This document shows positions 45,669-54,531 of a stretch of DNA of 64,000 bases, piece after piece. Location: the NCBI GenBank assembly GCA_028281285.1, contig JANQKF010000039.1, forward strand, positions 40,959 through 104,958. Reading direction: 5' to 3'. Origin of the DNA: Cyclobacteriaceae bacterium. Lineage in GTDB: Bacteria; Bacteroidota; Bacteroidia; Cytophagales; Cyclobacteriaceae. The notes under the pieces are model-generated. The model had not been told where the DNA came from, made no database searches, and worked only from the letters and a program-made list of their open reading frames with translations. The stretch's first letter is position 1. Every line of letters starts with the position of its first letter. The translations under genes and the position numbers were made by a program.

Positions 45669-46406
45669 CTAACCATTCACTTGTTCGCTTATCATGCCGA
45701 AACGCCTTTCTCTGTTCTGATATGAAATAATCGCCTCGTATAAATTCTCTTTCCTAAAATCCGGCCATAACACATCAGTGATAAAAAACTCTGTGTAAGC
45801 CATTTGCCAAAGCAGAAAATTACTTATTCGCTGCTCTCCGCTAGTTCTTATTAACAACTCAGGGTCAGGAACACCTGAAGTATCCAGGTAATTGGCAAAA
45901 TCTTGTTCATCGATTTGATCGATCAATTGTCTGTTTTCCGCAATATCCAGTGCCATTTTCTTAGCGGCATTCAATATGTCCCAGCGTCCACTATAACTCA
46001 ATGCCAAAAACAAAGTCATGCGGTTGTTGTGGGCAGTGATCTCCATAGCCTCACTAAGCTCTTTCTGGCATCTAGAAGGAAGGCTCTTTGTATCACCAAT
46101 GGTTGCCAGCTTAATATCATTGTCCATCAGGGTACTGACCTCTGATCTAATGGTTGAAACCAACAACTGCATAAGCGCCTGAACTTCAGCCTTCGGCCTG
46201 GACCAGTTTTCAGTTGAAAATGCGTAAAGAGTCAAATATTTCACCCCTAGTTCGGCACATCCCTCAGTAATATCTCTAACCGCTTTAATTGCGCTTTTAT
46301 GCCCGAATACCCTTGCAGCACCTTGTTTTTTCGCCCATCGACCATTACCATCCATAATCACTGCAATATGATTTGGTAGTTTATTAAGGTCTATTTTCTC
46401 TTTCAT
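45669..46406 (-). CDS. uppS: undecaprenyl diphosphate synthase
   Basis: A 245-residue cis-prenyltransferase. HIAVIMDGNGRWAKKQG (13-29) holds the catalytic aspartate D19, and TLYAFSTENWSRPKAEV and RTSGEQRISNFLLWQMAYTEFF are conserved. It makes the C55 lipid carrier precursor used for peptidoglycan and for the polysaccharides of region 1. The start at 46406 fits the family; the frame extends eight residues further upstream. Confidence 0.95.
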   Translation of the reverse strand: MKEKIDLNKLPNHIAVIMDGNGRWAKKQGAARVFGHKSAIKAVRDITEGCAELGVKYLTLYAFSTENWSRPKAEVQALMQLLVSTIRSEVSTLMDNDIKLATIGDTKSLPSRCQKELSEAMEITAHNNRMTLFLALSYSGRWDILNAAKKMALDIAENRQLIDQIDEQDFANYLDTSGVPDPELLIRTSGEQRISNFLLWQMAYTEFFITDVLWPDFRKENLYEAIISYQNRERRFGMISEQVNG

Positions 46407-46487
46407 TCCTCTCACCTGTGGAAAAAACAAACGCGAAGGTACAAAAATGCATGAGGTTTTTAAACCATAAAGGGTTCTTTATCAGTG

Positions 46488-47222
46488 CTAATACCACCGG
46501 CCTTGAGGGCACACAATCCGATAGAAAGTGTAGCTTAATGATATCGATGTGTAAAACATGATATCATCATTGTTGGGATTGCCTCCGCGATAGTCTTTGA
46601 TGTTGGGGCTGAGAGCCGAAACATTATCTATTTCATCAGAAAAGGTTTTAATAGCCGATGTTGCTACTCCTAGAATCCACCTGCGATTCAACTTGAATTT
46701 GAAGCCAAAGCCAATGGGTATGCGCATGTTCACACTTGCGTCATAAGAGTTTCCAAAATTATCGGTTCCTTCCAAGCGGTAGAGGCCGGCTCCGAAAAAC
46801 AAGTATGGAGTCCAATATTGCTGAAGCTTCTCATTTCTATAGTCTAAAAAATGATACTCGAAATTGAGATCCAGGTTTTGCAAATTGCTTTCAAAAGAGG
46901 CACTTCGATTTGCAGAAAACACGTCAAAAGCCTGATCATCTTCACCCTTGAGTTGACCAATGCCTACACTCCACCGTATGCTGAATGCATCATTCAAGTG
47001 CTTTCTCAAGAAAAACTGGGCTCCCAGAGAGTGATTCGAAAAATTGTAATTGCGAACCAGATCACCTATGTAATTATAGCCCCCTATCTCCATTCCTATT
47101 TCCGAATTTTGAGCCTGAATAGGTTTCGAAACTGTCGAAAACACCATCCAGAAGATTAGGAATAGAAGCCCTTTTGAAGAAAGACTCTTGAATTTTCTAT
47201 ATAGGTGCAAGCTACCTAACAT
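46488..47222 (-). CDS. porG: outer-membrane protein, DUF6089 / PorG-like
   Basis: A 244-residue beta-barrel-like protein with a signal peptide ending PIQAQNSE (glutamine first). The body is rich in alternating aromatic strands (EIGGYNYIGDL, YLFFGAGLYRLEG, IPIGFGFKFKLNRRW). The order nadK-porG-uppS-bamA-ompH-ompH matches the locus of P. gingivalis porG as I know it. PorG is an outer-membrane component that contacts the periplasmic PorK-PorN ring of T9SS. The assignment rests on synteny plus fold. Confidence 0.7.
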   Translation of the reverse strand: MLGSLHLYRKFKSLSSKGLLFLIFWMVFSTVSKPIQAQNSEIGMEIGGYNYIGDLVRNYNFSNHSLGAQFFLRKHLNDAFSIRWSVGIGQLKGEDDQAFDVFSANRSASFESNLQNLDLNFEYHFLDYRNEKLQQYWTPYLFFGAGLYRLEGTDNFGNSYDASVNMRIPIGFGFKFKLNRRWILGVATSAIKTFSDEIDNVSALSPNIKDYRGGNPNNDDIMFYTSISLSYTFYRIVCPQGRWY

Positions 47223-47263
47223 GAAAGAATACCTTTTCTTAAACCCAGTTAAATATTGTTAAA

Positions 47264-48139
47264 TCAATTCCTTGCATCAACCCCCCAATTAAGCTTGTTC
47301 CGAAGTGTATCGAAATACTTATAAGTGTCGAACTGAACCAATTTTGCTTCAAACGTTTCTCTTCTAACGGATATTTCCGCGCTATCGTCTACACTTAAGG
47401 ATCTTGAATCGAGAGAAACCATGAAGTGCTTGGATCTACCTTCAATTTTAAATGTGATCAGGCTTTCATCAGAAACTATTACAGGCCTAACGTTCAAATT
47501 ATGAGGACTAACCGGAGTCAGAATGAAATTCTTTTGTGATGGATGAACCAACGGTCCTCCACAACTCAAGGAATAGCCAGTGGACCCTGTGGGTGTGGAT
47601 ATTATTAGACCATCAGCCCAATATGAGTTCAGAAATTCTCCATCAACATAAGTATGAACTACGATCATGGATGAAGTTTCTTTTTTCGCAATTGTCAATT
47701 CATTCAACCCGAAATTGAAGGGTTTGAAGAGATCATTTTCTGAATCGACATGAATTAATGATCTGGAGCCTACTCTAAAATTGCCGGCAACAAGATCGGA
47801 AATGGCTTTTGAAATACCGTCTTTTCTCGTAGTCGCCAAGAAGCCAAGCCTGCCGACATTGATTCCTACGATTGGAACCTCGTCAGAACCAGAGTATGTC
47901 ACTGTATCCAACATGGTTCCGTCACCTCCAAGGCTCATGATAAAGTCAAATCTGGAAATATCATCTCCCTGGGCAAATACATCCCTACCTTCCACATCGA
48001 ACCCATTTTTAATCAGATCGTTCTTGTATTCCACTGACAATCCATAGTCGATATTATACTCCTCAAGTGATTCAAAAAGGTCGATCAGACATGGTATAGT
48101 CTGGTCATCAATTAACTTGCCGTGCAGAGCAATCTTCAT
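47264..48139 (-). CDS. nadK: NAD kinase
   Basis: A 291-residue NAD kinase with GGDGT (71-75), GVNVGRLGFL-like text at about 92-100 and WADGLIISTPTGSTGYSLSCGGP for NAD binding. It makes NADP. It lies in the conserved envelope block between the CBS protein and porG. Confidence 0.95.
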   Translation of the reverse strand: MKIALHGKLIDDQTIPCLIDLFESLEEYNIDYGLSVEYKNDLIKNGFDVEGRDVFAQGDDISRFDFIMSLGGDGTMLDTVTYSGSDEVPIVGINVGRLGFLATTRKDGISKAISDLVAGNFRVGSRSLIHVDSENDLFKPFNFGLNELTIAKKETSSMIVVHTYVDGEFLNSYWADGLIISTPTGSTGYSLSCGGPLVHPSQKNFILTPVSPHNLNVRPVIVSDESLITFKIEGRSKHFMVSLDSRSLSVDDSAEISVRRETFEAKLVQFDTYKYFDTLRNKLNWGVDARN

Positions 48140-48155
48140 GATCTAGAGTATCAAC

Positions 48156-48821
48156 TTAGATGTTGAGATATTTCATCAACATATCGTACCTATCTTGGTC
48201 ATCGGATTTTTGTCCAGACTCCTGAAATCGGCCAATAATTTTATATCCAAATCGCTCGAATGTGGCGATGATATGCGATAGATCGGTTTTATTTATTTTT
48301 ATAGTTAGCTTAACCTTGGCCGTATCTTTAAGATCATTGGTGATACAGCTGCTCAAAATCTGTGCATTCTCCCCTTCGACAATTCGACTAATTTCTGTGA
48401 GCGAATAATCTCTTTGATTCATCGATATCACAACGATAGATCCTGGAACCTGCACCGCAGTTGACTGTGCAAAAGCTGCAATTGTATCCTCAATTGCAAT
48501 CACTCCCGTAAAATTTCCAGCCTCACCCAAAACTGCCACCAACTGAATTTCGTGTTCGGAAGCCAGTTTAATTACATCATAAAAGTGTTGATTTTCAAAT
48601 ACATAACAATTTTCAGCATATAGAGGGTAATCGTCTACCTTTTTAGTATTATCGTTTTCCTCCAGAATAATTTCCTCTGACAGAAACCCTAGGAACTTAC
48701 CCTTTTCAACAACAGGTAATTGATTTGTTCTGAGCTCTTCCATCCAGACAATCGCCTTATGGCCATCATCTGATCGCTTTAAAGGGGGAATCATGTAGTT
48801 TATAAGTTCCGCTGCTATCAT
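48156..48821 (-). CDS. CBS-pair protein
   Basis: A 221-residue cytoplasmic protein. Two CBS-like segments are visible (INYMIPPLKRSDDGHKAIVWMEE to NQLPVVEKGKFLGFLSEE, and QHFYDVIKLASEH to LVAVLGEAGNFTGVIAIED). The rest resembles an ACT-type regulatory domain (GSIVVISMNQRDYSLTEISRIVE, VKLTIKINKTDLSHIIATFERFGY). CBS pairs bind adenine nucleotides, so it may be an energy sensor. Its target is unknown. The 123 bases upstream contain TACTTTCG (complement of 48938-48945), a near -7 box. Confidence 0.75.
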   Translation of the reverse strand: MIAAELINYMIPPLKRSDDGHKAIVWMEELRTNQLPVVEKGKFLGFLSEEIILEENDNTKKVDDYPLYAENCYVFENQHFYDVIKLASEHEIQLVAVLGEAGNFTGVIAIEDTIAAFAQSTAVQVPGSIVVISMNQRDYSLTEISRIVEGENAQILSSCITNDLKDTAKVKLTIKINKTDLSHIIATFERFGYKIIGRFQESGQKSDDQDRYDMLMKYLNI

Positions 48822-48944
48822 TTTCTTTTAAAAACTGAATCAGTTATAGATTCAACGTCTTAGGGAGCATCATCGTTCTAGAAAGACTCTTTTTAACGTT
48901 TTTTGCCAAATAACAATTTATTCAAAATTCTTACTGCGAAAGTA

Positions 48945-49508
48945 TTAAACAATATTATTAAAACTAACCCAATTCGATAACATATTGATACCTAGAGTAG
49001 TAAGTGCAGCCTCCGGATGAAATTGAATCCCACAAACCGGTAGAGACTTATGCTCGAATGCCATCAATTCACCTTCACATATGGCCGTCTCATTCAAGAT
49101 TTCAGGAAGATCTTCAATGATCAACGAATGATACCTGACAACATCAATAGGTCCTTCTAAACCGGAAAATAAATGTCCTGAGTACTCATCTAATCTTGAG
49201 ATCTTACCATGCATGGGCTTTCTGGCTTTTACCAACGAGGCACCAAAATGTAAGGCTAAAGCCTGATGACCAAGGCAAATTCCCAGGACAGGAAGACGGC
49301 AGACATAGTAATCCACAATCTCCATCAATATACCAGCAGAATCAGGATTTTCAGGGCCGGGGGAAAGCACTATTCCAGAATAGCTTTTGGTGGTAATCTC
49401 GTCTATGCAGGCACTATTTCTAACCACATGAGACTCAATTCCCAATTGACTAAAATAGTCTACCAGATTATAAGTAAATGAATCAAAGTTGTCGAGAAGT
49501 AAAATCAA
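48945..49508 (-). CDS. class I glutamine amidotransferase, PabA/TrpG
   Basis: A 187-residue glutaminase subunit. LLDNFDSFTYNLVDYF, LSPGPENPDSAG, C78 in GICLGHQAL and H164/E166 in IQFHPEA are the signature and triad. It supplies ammonia for chorismate-dependent synthesis. No TrpE/PabB partner is nearby, so it could serve anthranilate or aminodeoxychorismate synthase, or both. It starts 1 base after the CvpA-family gene ends. Confidence 0.85.
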   Translation of the reverse strand: MILLLDNFDSFTYNLVDYFSQLGIESHVVRNSACIDEITTKSYSGIVLSPGPENPDSAGILMEIVDYYVCRLPVLGICLGHQALALHFGASLVKARKPMHGKISRLDEYSGHLFSGLEGPIDVVRYHSLIIEDLPEILNETAICEGELMAFEHKSLPVCGIQFHPEAALTTLGINMLSNWVSFNNIV

Positions 49509-49509
49509 G

Positions 49510-50013
49510 TTAAATAGGGCTAATCAACTCCTTAATTGAGTCGAACAAGTCTTGTGCAAATGGTAAAACCACAGAGACTCCCTCAACTACGTTTGGTCCC
49601 AATTCCATCAAAAAAGGATAGAGAACAAGTTCTTCATTTTGCCCGGGCAACTCTATTCCAAAGTTATTAGTAAGCCAAAGAATAATACTTAATCCTATTG
49701 CCCACTTTGCTATTCCAATCACAGCACCGGCAAACTTATCAACTCCACCCAAAAGGGTCATGTCTACCAGTTTTTTAACCACCTTGCCCAACATATTTAC
49801 CAAAAGCACAATGGCCAGAAAAATAATCAAGAAGGATATAAATGGTAGTAGATTACTAAACTCTTCGAAATAGTCGTCTAAATATGCCATTCCAAACTCC
49901 ATGAGCTTGAAGCCCCCAATAATTCCTAAAACGAATGCCAGGATACCAATAATCTCTAGAAGCAACCCTCTTTTGAATCCGTTAATGGCTCCAAAGACTA
50001 ATGGAATGAGCAA
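49510..50013 (-). CDS. CvpA-family membrane protein
   Basis: A 167-residue protein with four membrane helices and the CvpA start GAINGFKRGLLLEIIGILAFVLG. CvpA proteins are linked to colicin V production and to envelope homeostasis, with no agreed mechanism. It lies 23 bases after the YqeY gene and 1 base before the glutaminase gene. Confidence 0.8.
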   Translation of the reverse strand: MLIPLVFGAINGFKRGLLLEIIGILAFVLGIIGGFKLMEFGMAYLDDYFEEFSNLLPFISFLIIFLAIVLLVNMLGKVVKKLVDMTLLGGVDKFAGAVIGIAKWAIGLSIILWLTNNFGIELPGQNEELVLYPFLMELGPNVVEGVSVVLPFAQDLFDSIKELISPI

Positions 50014-50036
50014 TATGAGGTCTAAAGTCTTCAGGG

Positions 50037-50489
50037 TTATTGGGTGAGAAGTTGACGAACCAAGCCGGAAATTGTCTTTCCATCAGCCTTTCCCGAAAGT
50101 GCTTTAGTGGCAACGCCCATTACTTTTCCCATGTCCTGAGGTCCTGAAGCACCTATCTGATCAATTATCTTCGAAAGTTCGGCTTTAAGCTCATCCTCTG
50201 ACATCTGCTCGGGCAAATATTCTTCTATCACAGCCACCTCTGCCATCTCGACATTATACAAATCCTCTCTGCCCTGGTCTTTATAAATTTGAGCAGAATC
50301 TTTCCTTTGCTTGACTGCTTTCATCAACAATTTTATCTCACCATCTGCTGACAAGGAACCATCACTTCCCTTTTCCGTTTCAGCAAGCAGGATCATTGAT
50401 TTGATCGCACGTAGCGCTTTAAGGTCTTCCTTCCTTTTCTCGAGCATGGCGCTCTTTATATCCTTTTCAATACGTTCTTTAAGACTCAT
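50037..50489 (-). CDS. GatB/YqeY domain protein
   Basis: A 150-residue protein starting MSLKERIEKDIKSAMLEKRKEDLKALR, the usual YqeY start. It has the C-terminal GatB-like tRNA-binding helical domain (QMSEDELKAELSKIIDQIGA, DMGKVMGVATKALSGKADG). The role of YqeY is not settled. The frame stays open for 30 codons upstream to a TTG at 50579 and would add a hydrophobic stretch; I reject that because the family is cytosolic and the ATG at 50489 fits. Confidence 0.85.
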   Translation of the reverse strand: MSLKERIEKDIKSAMLEKRKEDLKALRAIKSMILLAETEKGSDGSLSADGEIKLLMKAVKQRKDSAQIYKDQGREDLYNVEMAEVAVIEEYLPEQMSEDELKAELSKIIDQIGASGPQDMGKVMGVATKALSGKADGKTISGLVRQLLTQ

Positions 50490-50607
50490 CTTTCTGAAAT
50501 TCGAATTAATTAAGCTGATCCAAACGGCATAGGCCAAAAGGACGATAAGCGATAGTCCAGAAGAGGATTTAGTATTCAATACTTTTCTGATTTCACTACC
50601 TTGCGTG

Positions 50608-50615
50608 CAAAGTTA
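50608..50615 (-). promoter_or_regulatory. candidate -7 box for yqeY
   Basis: The complement reads TAACTTTG, matching TAnnTTTG, in the divergent yqeY-pdxJ region. Transcription would start near 50601, giving a leader of about 110 bases before the yqeY ATG. A -33 element is not evident. Confidence 0.4.
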
Positions 50616-50638
50616 TTGAAATATAAATAGCGAGTGGA

Positions 50639-51352
50639 ATGACCAAGCTGAGTGTCAACGTAAATAAAATAGCGACAATCAGAAACGCCAGGGGCGGAAA
50701 CAATCCTAATCTATCACAAATGGTCATTGATGCCGAAAATTTCGGTGCTCAAGGGATCACGATCCATCCAAGACCTGACGAGCGACATATTACAGGCAAT
50801 GATGTATATGCGCTGAAGAAAGTTGTGACTACGGAATTCAATATTGAGGGATATCCGGATGATCGATATCTCTCGATTATTGAAGAGGTCAGGCCGGATC
50901 AAGCCACACTGGTACCCGACCCTCCTCATGTTTTGACCTCAAATGCCGGTTGGGATACTATCAACCGTGCTGATGAACTCAAACCTCTTATCCAGCATAT
51001 AAAAAGTCTTGGAATTCGTACCTCGATTTTTGTTGAACCTGAAGTTTCAATGATTAAAGGAGCAGCCACTATTGGTGCCGATAGGATCGAACTCTACACT
51101 GAAATGTATGCCTCAGGTTATCATGTGAATCGAGACCTGGCAATAGAGAAATACGTAGAATCAGCCCATGCCGCCAAAGAGCTTGGCTTGGGAATTAATG
51201 CAGGTCATGACCTTGACCTGGACAACCTTGGTTATTTGAAAAAAAGAATTCCCTTTCTGGATGAAGTTTCAATTGGACATGCATTAATTTGTGACGCCTT
51301 GTATTTGGGCCTTGAAAACACAATTCAACTTTATTTAAGAGAACTTAGGTAA
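50639..51352 (+). CDS. pdxJ: pyridoxine 5'-phosphate synthase
   Basis: A 237-residue TIM-barrel protein. [17 protein letters not shown] is the conserved start, with [29 protein letters not shown] and [14 protein letters not shown] forming the active site. PdxJ joins aminoacetone phosphate and deoxyxylulose phosphate to form PNP. It abuts the downstream hydrolase gene, so the two are probably co-transcribed. Confidence 0.95.
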   Translation: MTKLSVNVNKIATIRNARGGNNPNLSQMVIDAENFGAQGITIHPRPDERHITGNDVYALKKVVTTEFNIEGYPDDRYLSIIEEVRPDQATLVPDPPHVLTSNAGWDTINRADELKPLIQHIKSLGIRTSIFVEPEVSMIKGAATIGADRIELYTEMYASGYHVNRDLAIEKYVESAHAAKELGLGINAGHDLDLDNLGYLKKRIPFLDEVSIGHALICDALYLGLENTIQLYLRELR

Positions 51353-52123
51353 ATGCAAAACTTGTTCTTTAGAAATTTGGGAGAAGGCAACGCTAAGAAC
51401 CTAGTCATCCTTCATGGCTTGTTTGGATCTTCGGATAATTGGCTTACCCAAGGCAGGAAATATGCCGAACACTACAATGTGTATTTGATTGACCAAAGGA
51501 ATCATGGGCAGTCATTTCACTCTGATGTTTTTGATTATAATTCTATGTCTTCTGATTTAGGCCAATTTTTCAAATCAAATGGTTTGGACAAAGCCCATAT
51601 TATTGGCCATTCTATGGGGGGAAAGACGGCCATGAATTTTGCGGTTAATTTTCCTGAATGTGTAGATAAACTCGTAGTAGCCGATATTGCTCCAAAGTCC
51701 TATCCGGTTCATCATGCTACCATTCTGAAAGGCCTTTTCTCTATAAACCTACAGACACTTAATTCAAGAAATGAAGCAGATGAATCATTATCTCAGTTCG
51801 TTTCAGAAATTGGTGTCCGACAGTTTTTGTTGAAAAATCTGGCAAGGGCTCCAGAAGGCTTTAGGTGGAAAATAAACCTTGAATCGATTGCCAAGAATAT
51901 CGAACAGATTGGTTTAGGCCTCAACGACAATTTCAAGTATGATCAACCTACACTATTTGTCCGAGGGTCAAATTCAGACTACATCCAGGACTCGGACGCT
52001 AACCAGATTCATTCTATTTTTACCAATACAGCAATACGAACGATTGACGGGGCAGGTCACTGGTTACATGCCGAAAAGCCAGAAGAGTTTTTGGCACTTA
52101 CTTTAAATTTTTTGGCTGAATAA
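51353..52123 (+). CDS. alpha/beta hydrolase, YbfF-like esterase
   Basis: A 256-residue hydrolase. HGLFGSSDNW forms the oxyanion region, S87 in GHSMGGK is the nucleophile and GAGHWLHAEKPEEF supplies the histidine. The small, cap-containing form resembles E. coli YbfF, an acyl esterase. The physiological ester is unknown. It is joined to pdxJ without a gap and followed after 1 base by the methylase gene. Confidence 0.85.
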   Translation: MQNLFFRNLGEGNAKNLVILHGLFGSSDNWLTQGRKYAEHYNVYLIDQRNHGQSFHSDVFDYNSMSSDLGQFFKSNGLDKAHIIGHSMGGKTAMNFAVNFPECVDKLVVADIAPKSYPVHHATILKGLFSINLQTLNSRNEADESLSQFVSEIGVRQFLLKNLARAPEGFRWKINLESIAKNIEQIGLGLNDNFKYDQPTLFVRGSNSDYIQDSDANQIHSIFTNTAIRTIDGAGHWLHAEKPEEFLALTLNFLAE

Positions 52124-52124
52124 A

Positions 52125-52838
52125 GTGACCAAGGGAAAGCTCTATATGATCCCTAACCTGATTGCAGAAGATACTCAAGATGATGTCATACCCAATCAGG
52201 TCAGTCGGGCTATCCATGAAACTGATCTTTTCCTGGTTGAAAACATAAGGACCGTCAGGAGGTACATAAGTTCTCTTAAGCTGGGCATCAAAATTGAATC
52301 GCTTCATTTTGAAATTCTTGATAAGAAAACCGACTATGACCAGATTCTGGAATTTCTGCAACCTGCGATTACGGAGGGTAAGACAATTTCCATTGTCTCG
52401 GAAAGCGGGTGCCCGGGAATTGCCGATCCGGGTGCCAAAGCGGTTCACTTGGCCCACCAATTCGGAATACAAGTTGTGCCAATCGTTGGACCGTCTTCGA
52501 TCCTCCTTGCTCTTATGGGGTCTGGTTTTAATGGTCAATCATTTGTATTCCATGGGTATTTGCCAATTGACAAACGTGAGCGACAGAATAAGTTAAGGAG
52601 TATCGAGAAGGAGTCATTCGAAAAGAATCAGACTCAAATATTTATGGATACTCCCTATAGAAATGAACAACTTTTAGCAGATATCCTAAAGTGTCTAAGA
52701 AAAGACACCTTTTTATGTATTGCCAAAGACCTGACTGGTAAGAATGAGAAAATCCTCACAAAACCTGTGGCAAAATGGAAGACCGGTGATATTGCTTTGA
52801 AGAAAGTCCCTACAATCTTTCTAATCTACTCACAATAG
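52125..52838 (+). CDS. RsmI-like SAM-dependent methyltransferase
   Basis: A 237-residue tetrapyrrole-methylase fold protein starting at GTG. It has ENIRTVRRYIS, SIVSESGCPGIADPGAKAV and PIVGPSSILLALMGSGFNGQSFVFHGYLP, close to RsmI. RsmI methylates the 2'-OH of C1402 in 16S rRNA, but the N-terminus differs from classical RsmI and this may be a paralogue with another target. metK, which makes its cofactor SAM, is the next gene. Confidence 0.8.
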   Translation: MTKGKLYMIPNLIAEDTQDDVIPNQVSRAIHETDLFLVENIRTVRRYISSLKLGIKIESLHFEILDKKTDYDQILEFLQPAITEGKTISIVSESGCPGIADPGAKAVHLAHQFGIQVVPIVGPSSILLALMGSGFNGQSFVFHGYLPIDKRERQNKLRSIEKESFEKNQTQIFMDTPYRNEQLLADILKCLRKDTFLCIAKDLTGKNEKILTKPVAKWKTGDIALKKVPTIFLIYSQ

Positions 52839-52866
52839 AACTTTTCTTTTTTAAATTCTATTCTTC

Positions 52867-52874
52867 TATTTTTG
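52867..52874 (+). promoter_or_regulatory. candidate -7 box for metK
   Basis: TATTTTTG matches TAnnTTTG, 34 bases before the metK ATG. The 70-base gap is too short for a known SAM riboswitch plus expression platform, and I see no such fold. Confidence 0.45.
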
Positions 52875-52908
52875 AGCCCATTTTAATCAATCACATTAAA
52901 TAAAGAGA

Positions 52909-54162
52909 ATGCCCTACTTATTCACCTCAGAGTCCGTTTCAGAAGGACACCCAGACAAAGTATCCGATCAGATTTCAGATGCCCTGATTGACAATTTTCT
53001 AGCCTTTGATCCTGACTCTAAAGTAGCATGCGAGACATTGGTGACCACGGGTCAAGTGGTATTGGCTGGCGAGGTTAAATCCAATACCTATCTGGATGTA
53101 CAGCGAATTGCAAGAGACGTAATAGAAAAAATTGGTTATACAAAGGCTGAATATCAGTTCGACAGCAAGTCATGCGGAGTACTATCCGCAATCCATGAAC
53201 AATCTGATGATATCAATAGAGGAGTTGATCGTGCCACTAAAGAAGAGCAAGGGGCAGGCGATCAGGGCATGATGTTCGGTTATGCTACCAAAGAAACTGA
53301 AAACTACATGCCGTTGGCCCTTGATCTATCACATAAAATCCTGATTGAACTAGCTGCATTGAGAAGAGAAGACGATAAAATCAAGTATTTGCGTCCTGAT
53401 GCCAAGTCTCAGGTTACCATTGAATATTCGGATGACAACGTCCCTCTCAGGATTGATGCCATTGTGGTATCCACTCAGCATGATGACTTTGATACGGATG
53501 AGGCCATGCTCAATAAAATTCGTGAGGACATTGTTGGTATCTTGATTCCGAGAGTTAAGGCAAAACTTCCTGCAAATCTTCAACTTCTATTTAATGATGA
53601 TATCAAATATCATATCAACCCAACGGGTAAATTTGTAATTGGTGGCCCGCATGGAGATACTGGACTTACAGGAAGAAAAATAATTGTCGATACCTATGGA
53701 GGTAAAGGTGCACACGGAGGCGGAGCCTTTTCGGGTAAAGACCCATCTAAGGTCGATCGCTCTGCTGCATATGCAACACGTCATATCGCTAAGAATCTAG
53801 TGGCTGCTGGAGTAGCCGATGAAGTTCTTGTCCAAGTTTCGTATGCCATTGGAGTAGTCGAACCTATGGGGATTTTTGTGGACACCTATGGTACTTCCAA
53901 AGTTGATATGAGCGATGGTGAAATCGCCAAGAAAGTAACAAACGTATTTGATATGCGGCCAGCTGCGATAGAGGAAAGACTTAAACTGAGAAGCCCAATG
54001 TATTTGGAAACCGCGGCTTATGGCCATATGGGCAGAAAAAATGAGACAGTGACCAAGACTTTCATTAATGCTATCGGTAAACCCGAAGATTTTGAAGTTG
54101 AACTTTTCACCTGGGAAAAGTTAGACTACGTTGATAAGGTCAAAGAAGAATTTAGTCTTTAA
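52909..54162 (+). CDS. metK: S-adenosylmethionine synthetase
   Basis: A 417-residue Met[34 protein letters not shown] and the phosphate-binding [22 protein letters not shown] are diagnostic. It makes SAM from methionine and ATP. A perfect palindromic terminator follows at once. Confidence 0.97.
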   Translation: MPYLFTSESVSEGHPDKVSDQISDALIDNFLAFDPDSKVACETLVTTGQVVLAGEVKSNTYLDVQRIARDVIEKIGYTKAEYQFDSKSCGVLSAIHEQSDDINRGVDRATKEEQGAGDQGMMFGYATKETENYMPLALDLSHKILIELAALRREDDKIKYLRPDAKSQVTIEYSDDNVPLRIDAIVVSTQHDDFDTDEAMLNKIREDIVGILIPRVKAKLPANLQLLFNDDIKYHINPTGKFVIGGPHGDTGLTGRKIIVDTYGGKGAHGGGAFSGKDPSKVDRSAAYATRHIAKNLVAAGVADEVLVQVSYAIGVVEPMGIFVDTYGTSKVDMSDGEIAKKVTNVFDMRPAAIEERLKLRSPMYLETAAYGHMGRKNETVTKTFINAIGKPEDFEVELFTWEKLDYVDKVKEEFSL

Positions 54163-54196
54163 AAAAAAGCCATTCAAATTTGAATGGCTTTTTTTT
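54161..54196. terminator. bidirectional terminator between metK and hpf
   Basis: A perfect 36-base palindrome: eight A, GCCATTCAAA, its complement, and eight T, centred at 54178/54179. It begins inside the metK stop codon and ends 14 bases from the hpf stop. The symmetrical A and T runs let it end both convergent transcripts. Confidence 0.95.
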
Positions 54197-54210
54197 AAAA
54201 GGTTTGATTC

Positions 54211-54507
54211 TTACCTCGCCAGTACTTTTTCTTTATACTTTTTTATCTGTCTTCGCAGAGCTTCCGTACAATGATCAGTTGCTGCTTCAAACGAACCGTT
54301 ACTCTTCTCAGCAAAAAGCTGTTCTCCTGGTACATTGAGTTTTATCTCAACAGTTTTGTTATCAATACCCTCATTATTCAATCTTAAAATTACTTCAGCG
54401 TCTATTGCCCTATCATAAAAGGTCTCGAGTTTATCCAACTTTTTCTGAATGAAGTCGGTCAGTTTAACATCTGCATCGAAGTGGATTGATTGAACTTGTA
54501 CTTTCAT
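54211..54507 (-). CDS. hpf: ribosome hibernation promoting factor (short HPF)
   Basis: A 98-residue HPF/RaiA protein (VQSIHFDADVKLTDFIQKKLDKLETFY, EIKLNVPGEQLFAEKSNGSFEAATDHC). It has no C-terminal dimerisation domain, so it is the short form. It binds the 30S decoding centre of resting ribosomes. It lies 24 bases after the Xer recombinase gene and in the same strand as rpsU, another ribosome-linked gene. Confidence 0.9.
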   Translation of the reverse strand: MKVQVQSIHFDADVKLTDFIQKKLDKLETFYDRAIDAEVILRLNNEGIDNKTVEIKLNVPGEQLFAEKSNGSFEAATDHCTEALRRQIKKYKEKVLAR

Positions 54508-54531
54508 AACTTAATAATTTAAGGGTTAAAC

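Noticed and set aside
50490..50579. Upstream in-frame extension of YqeY with a hydrophobic stretch
   Set aside because: It would need a TTG start, and YqeY proteins start at the MSLKERI-type sequence found at 50489.
52839..52908. Possible SAM riboswitch before metK
   Set aside because: The gap is only 70 bases, mostly A/T, and shows no matching helices.
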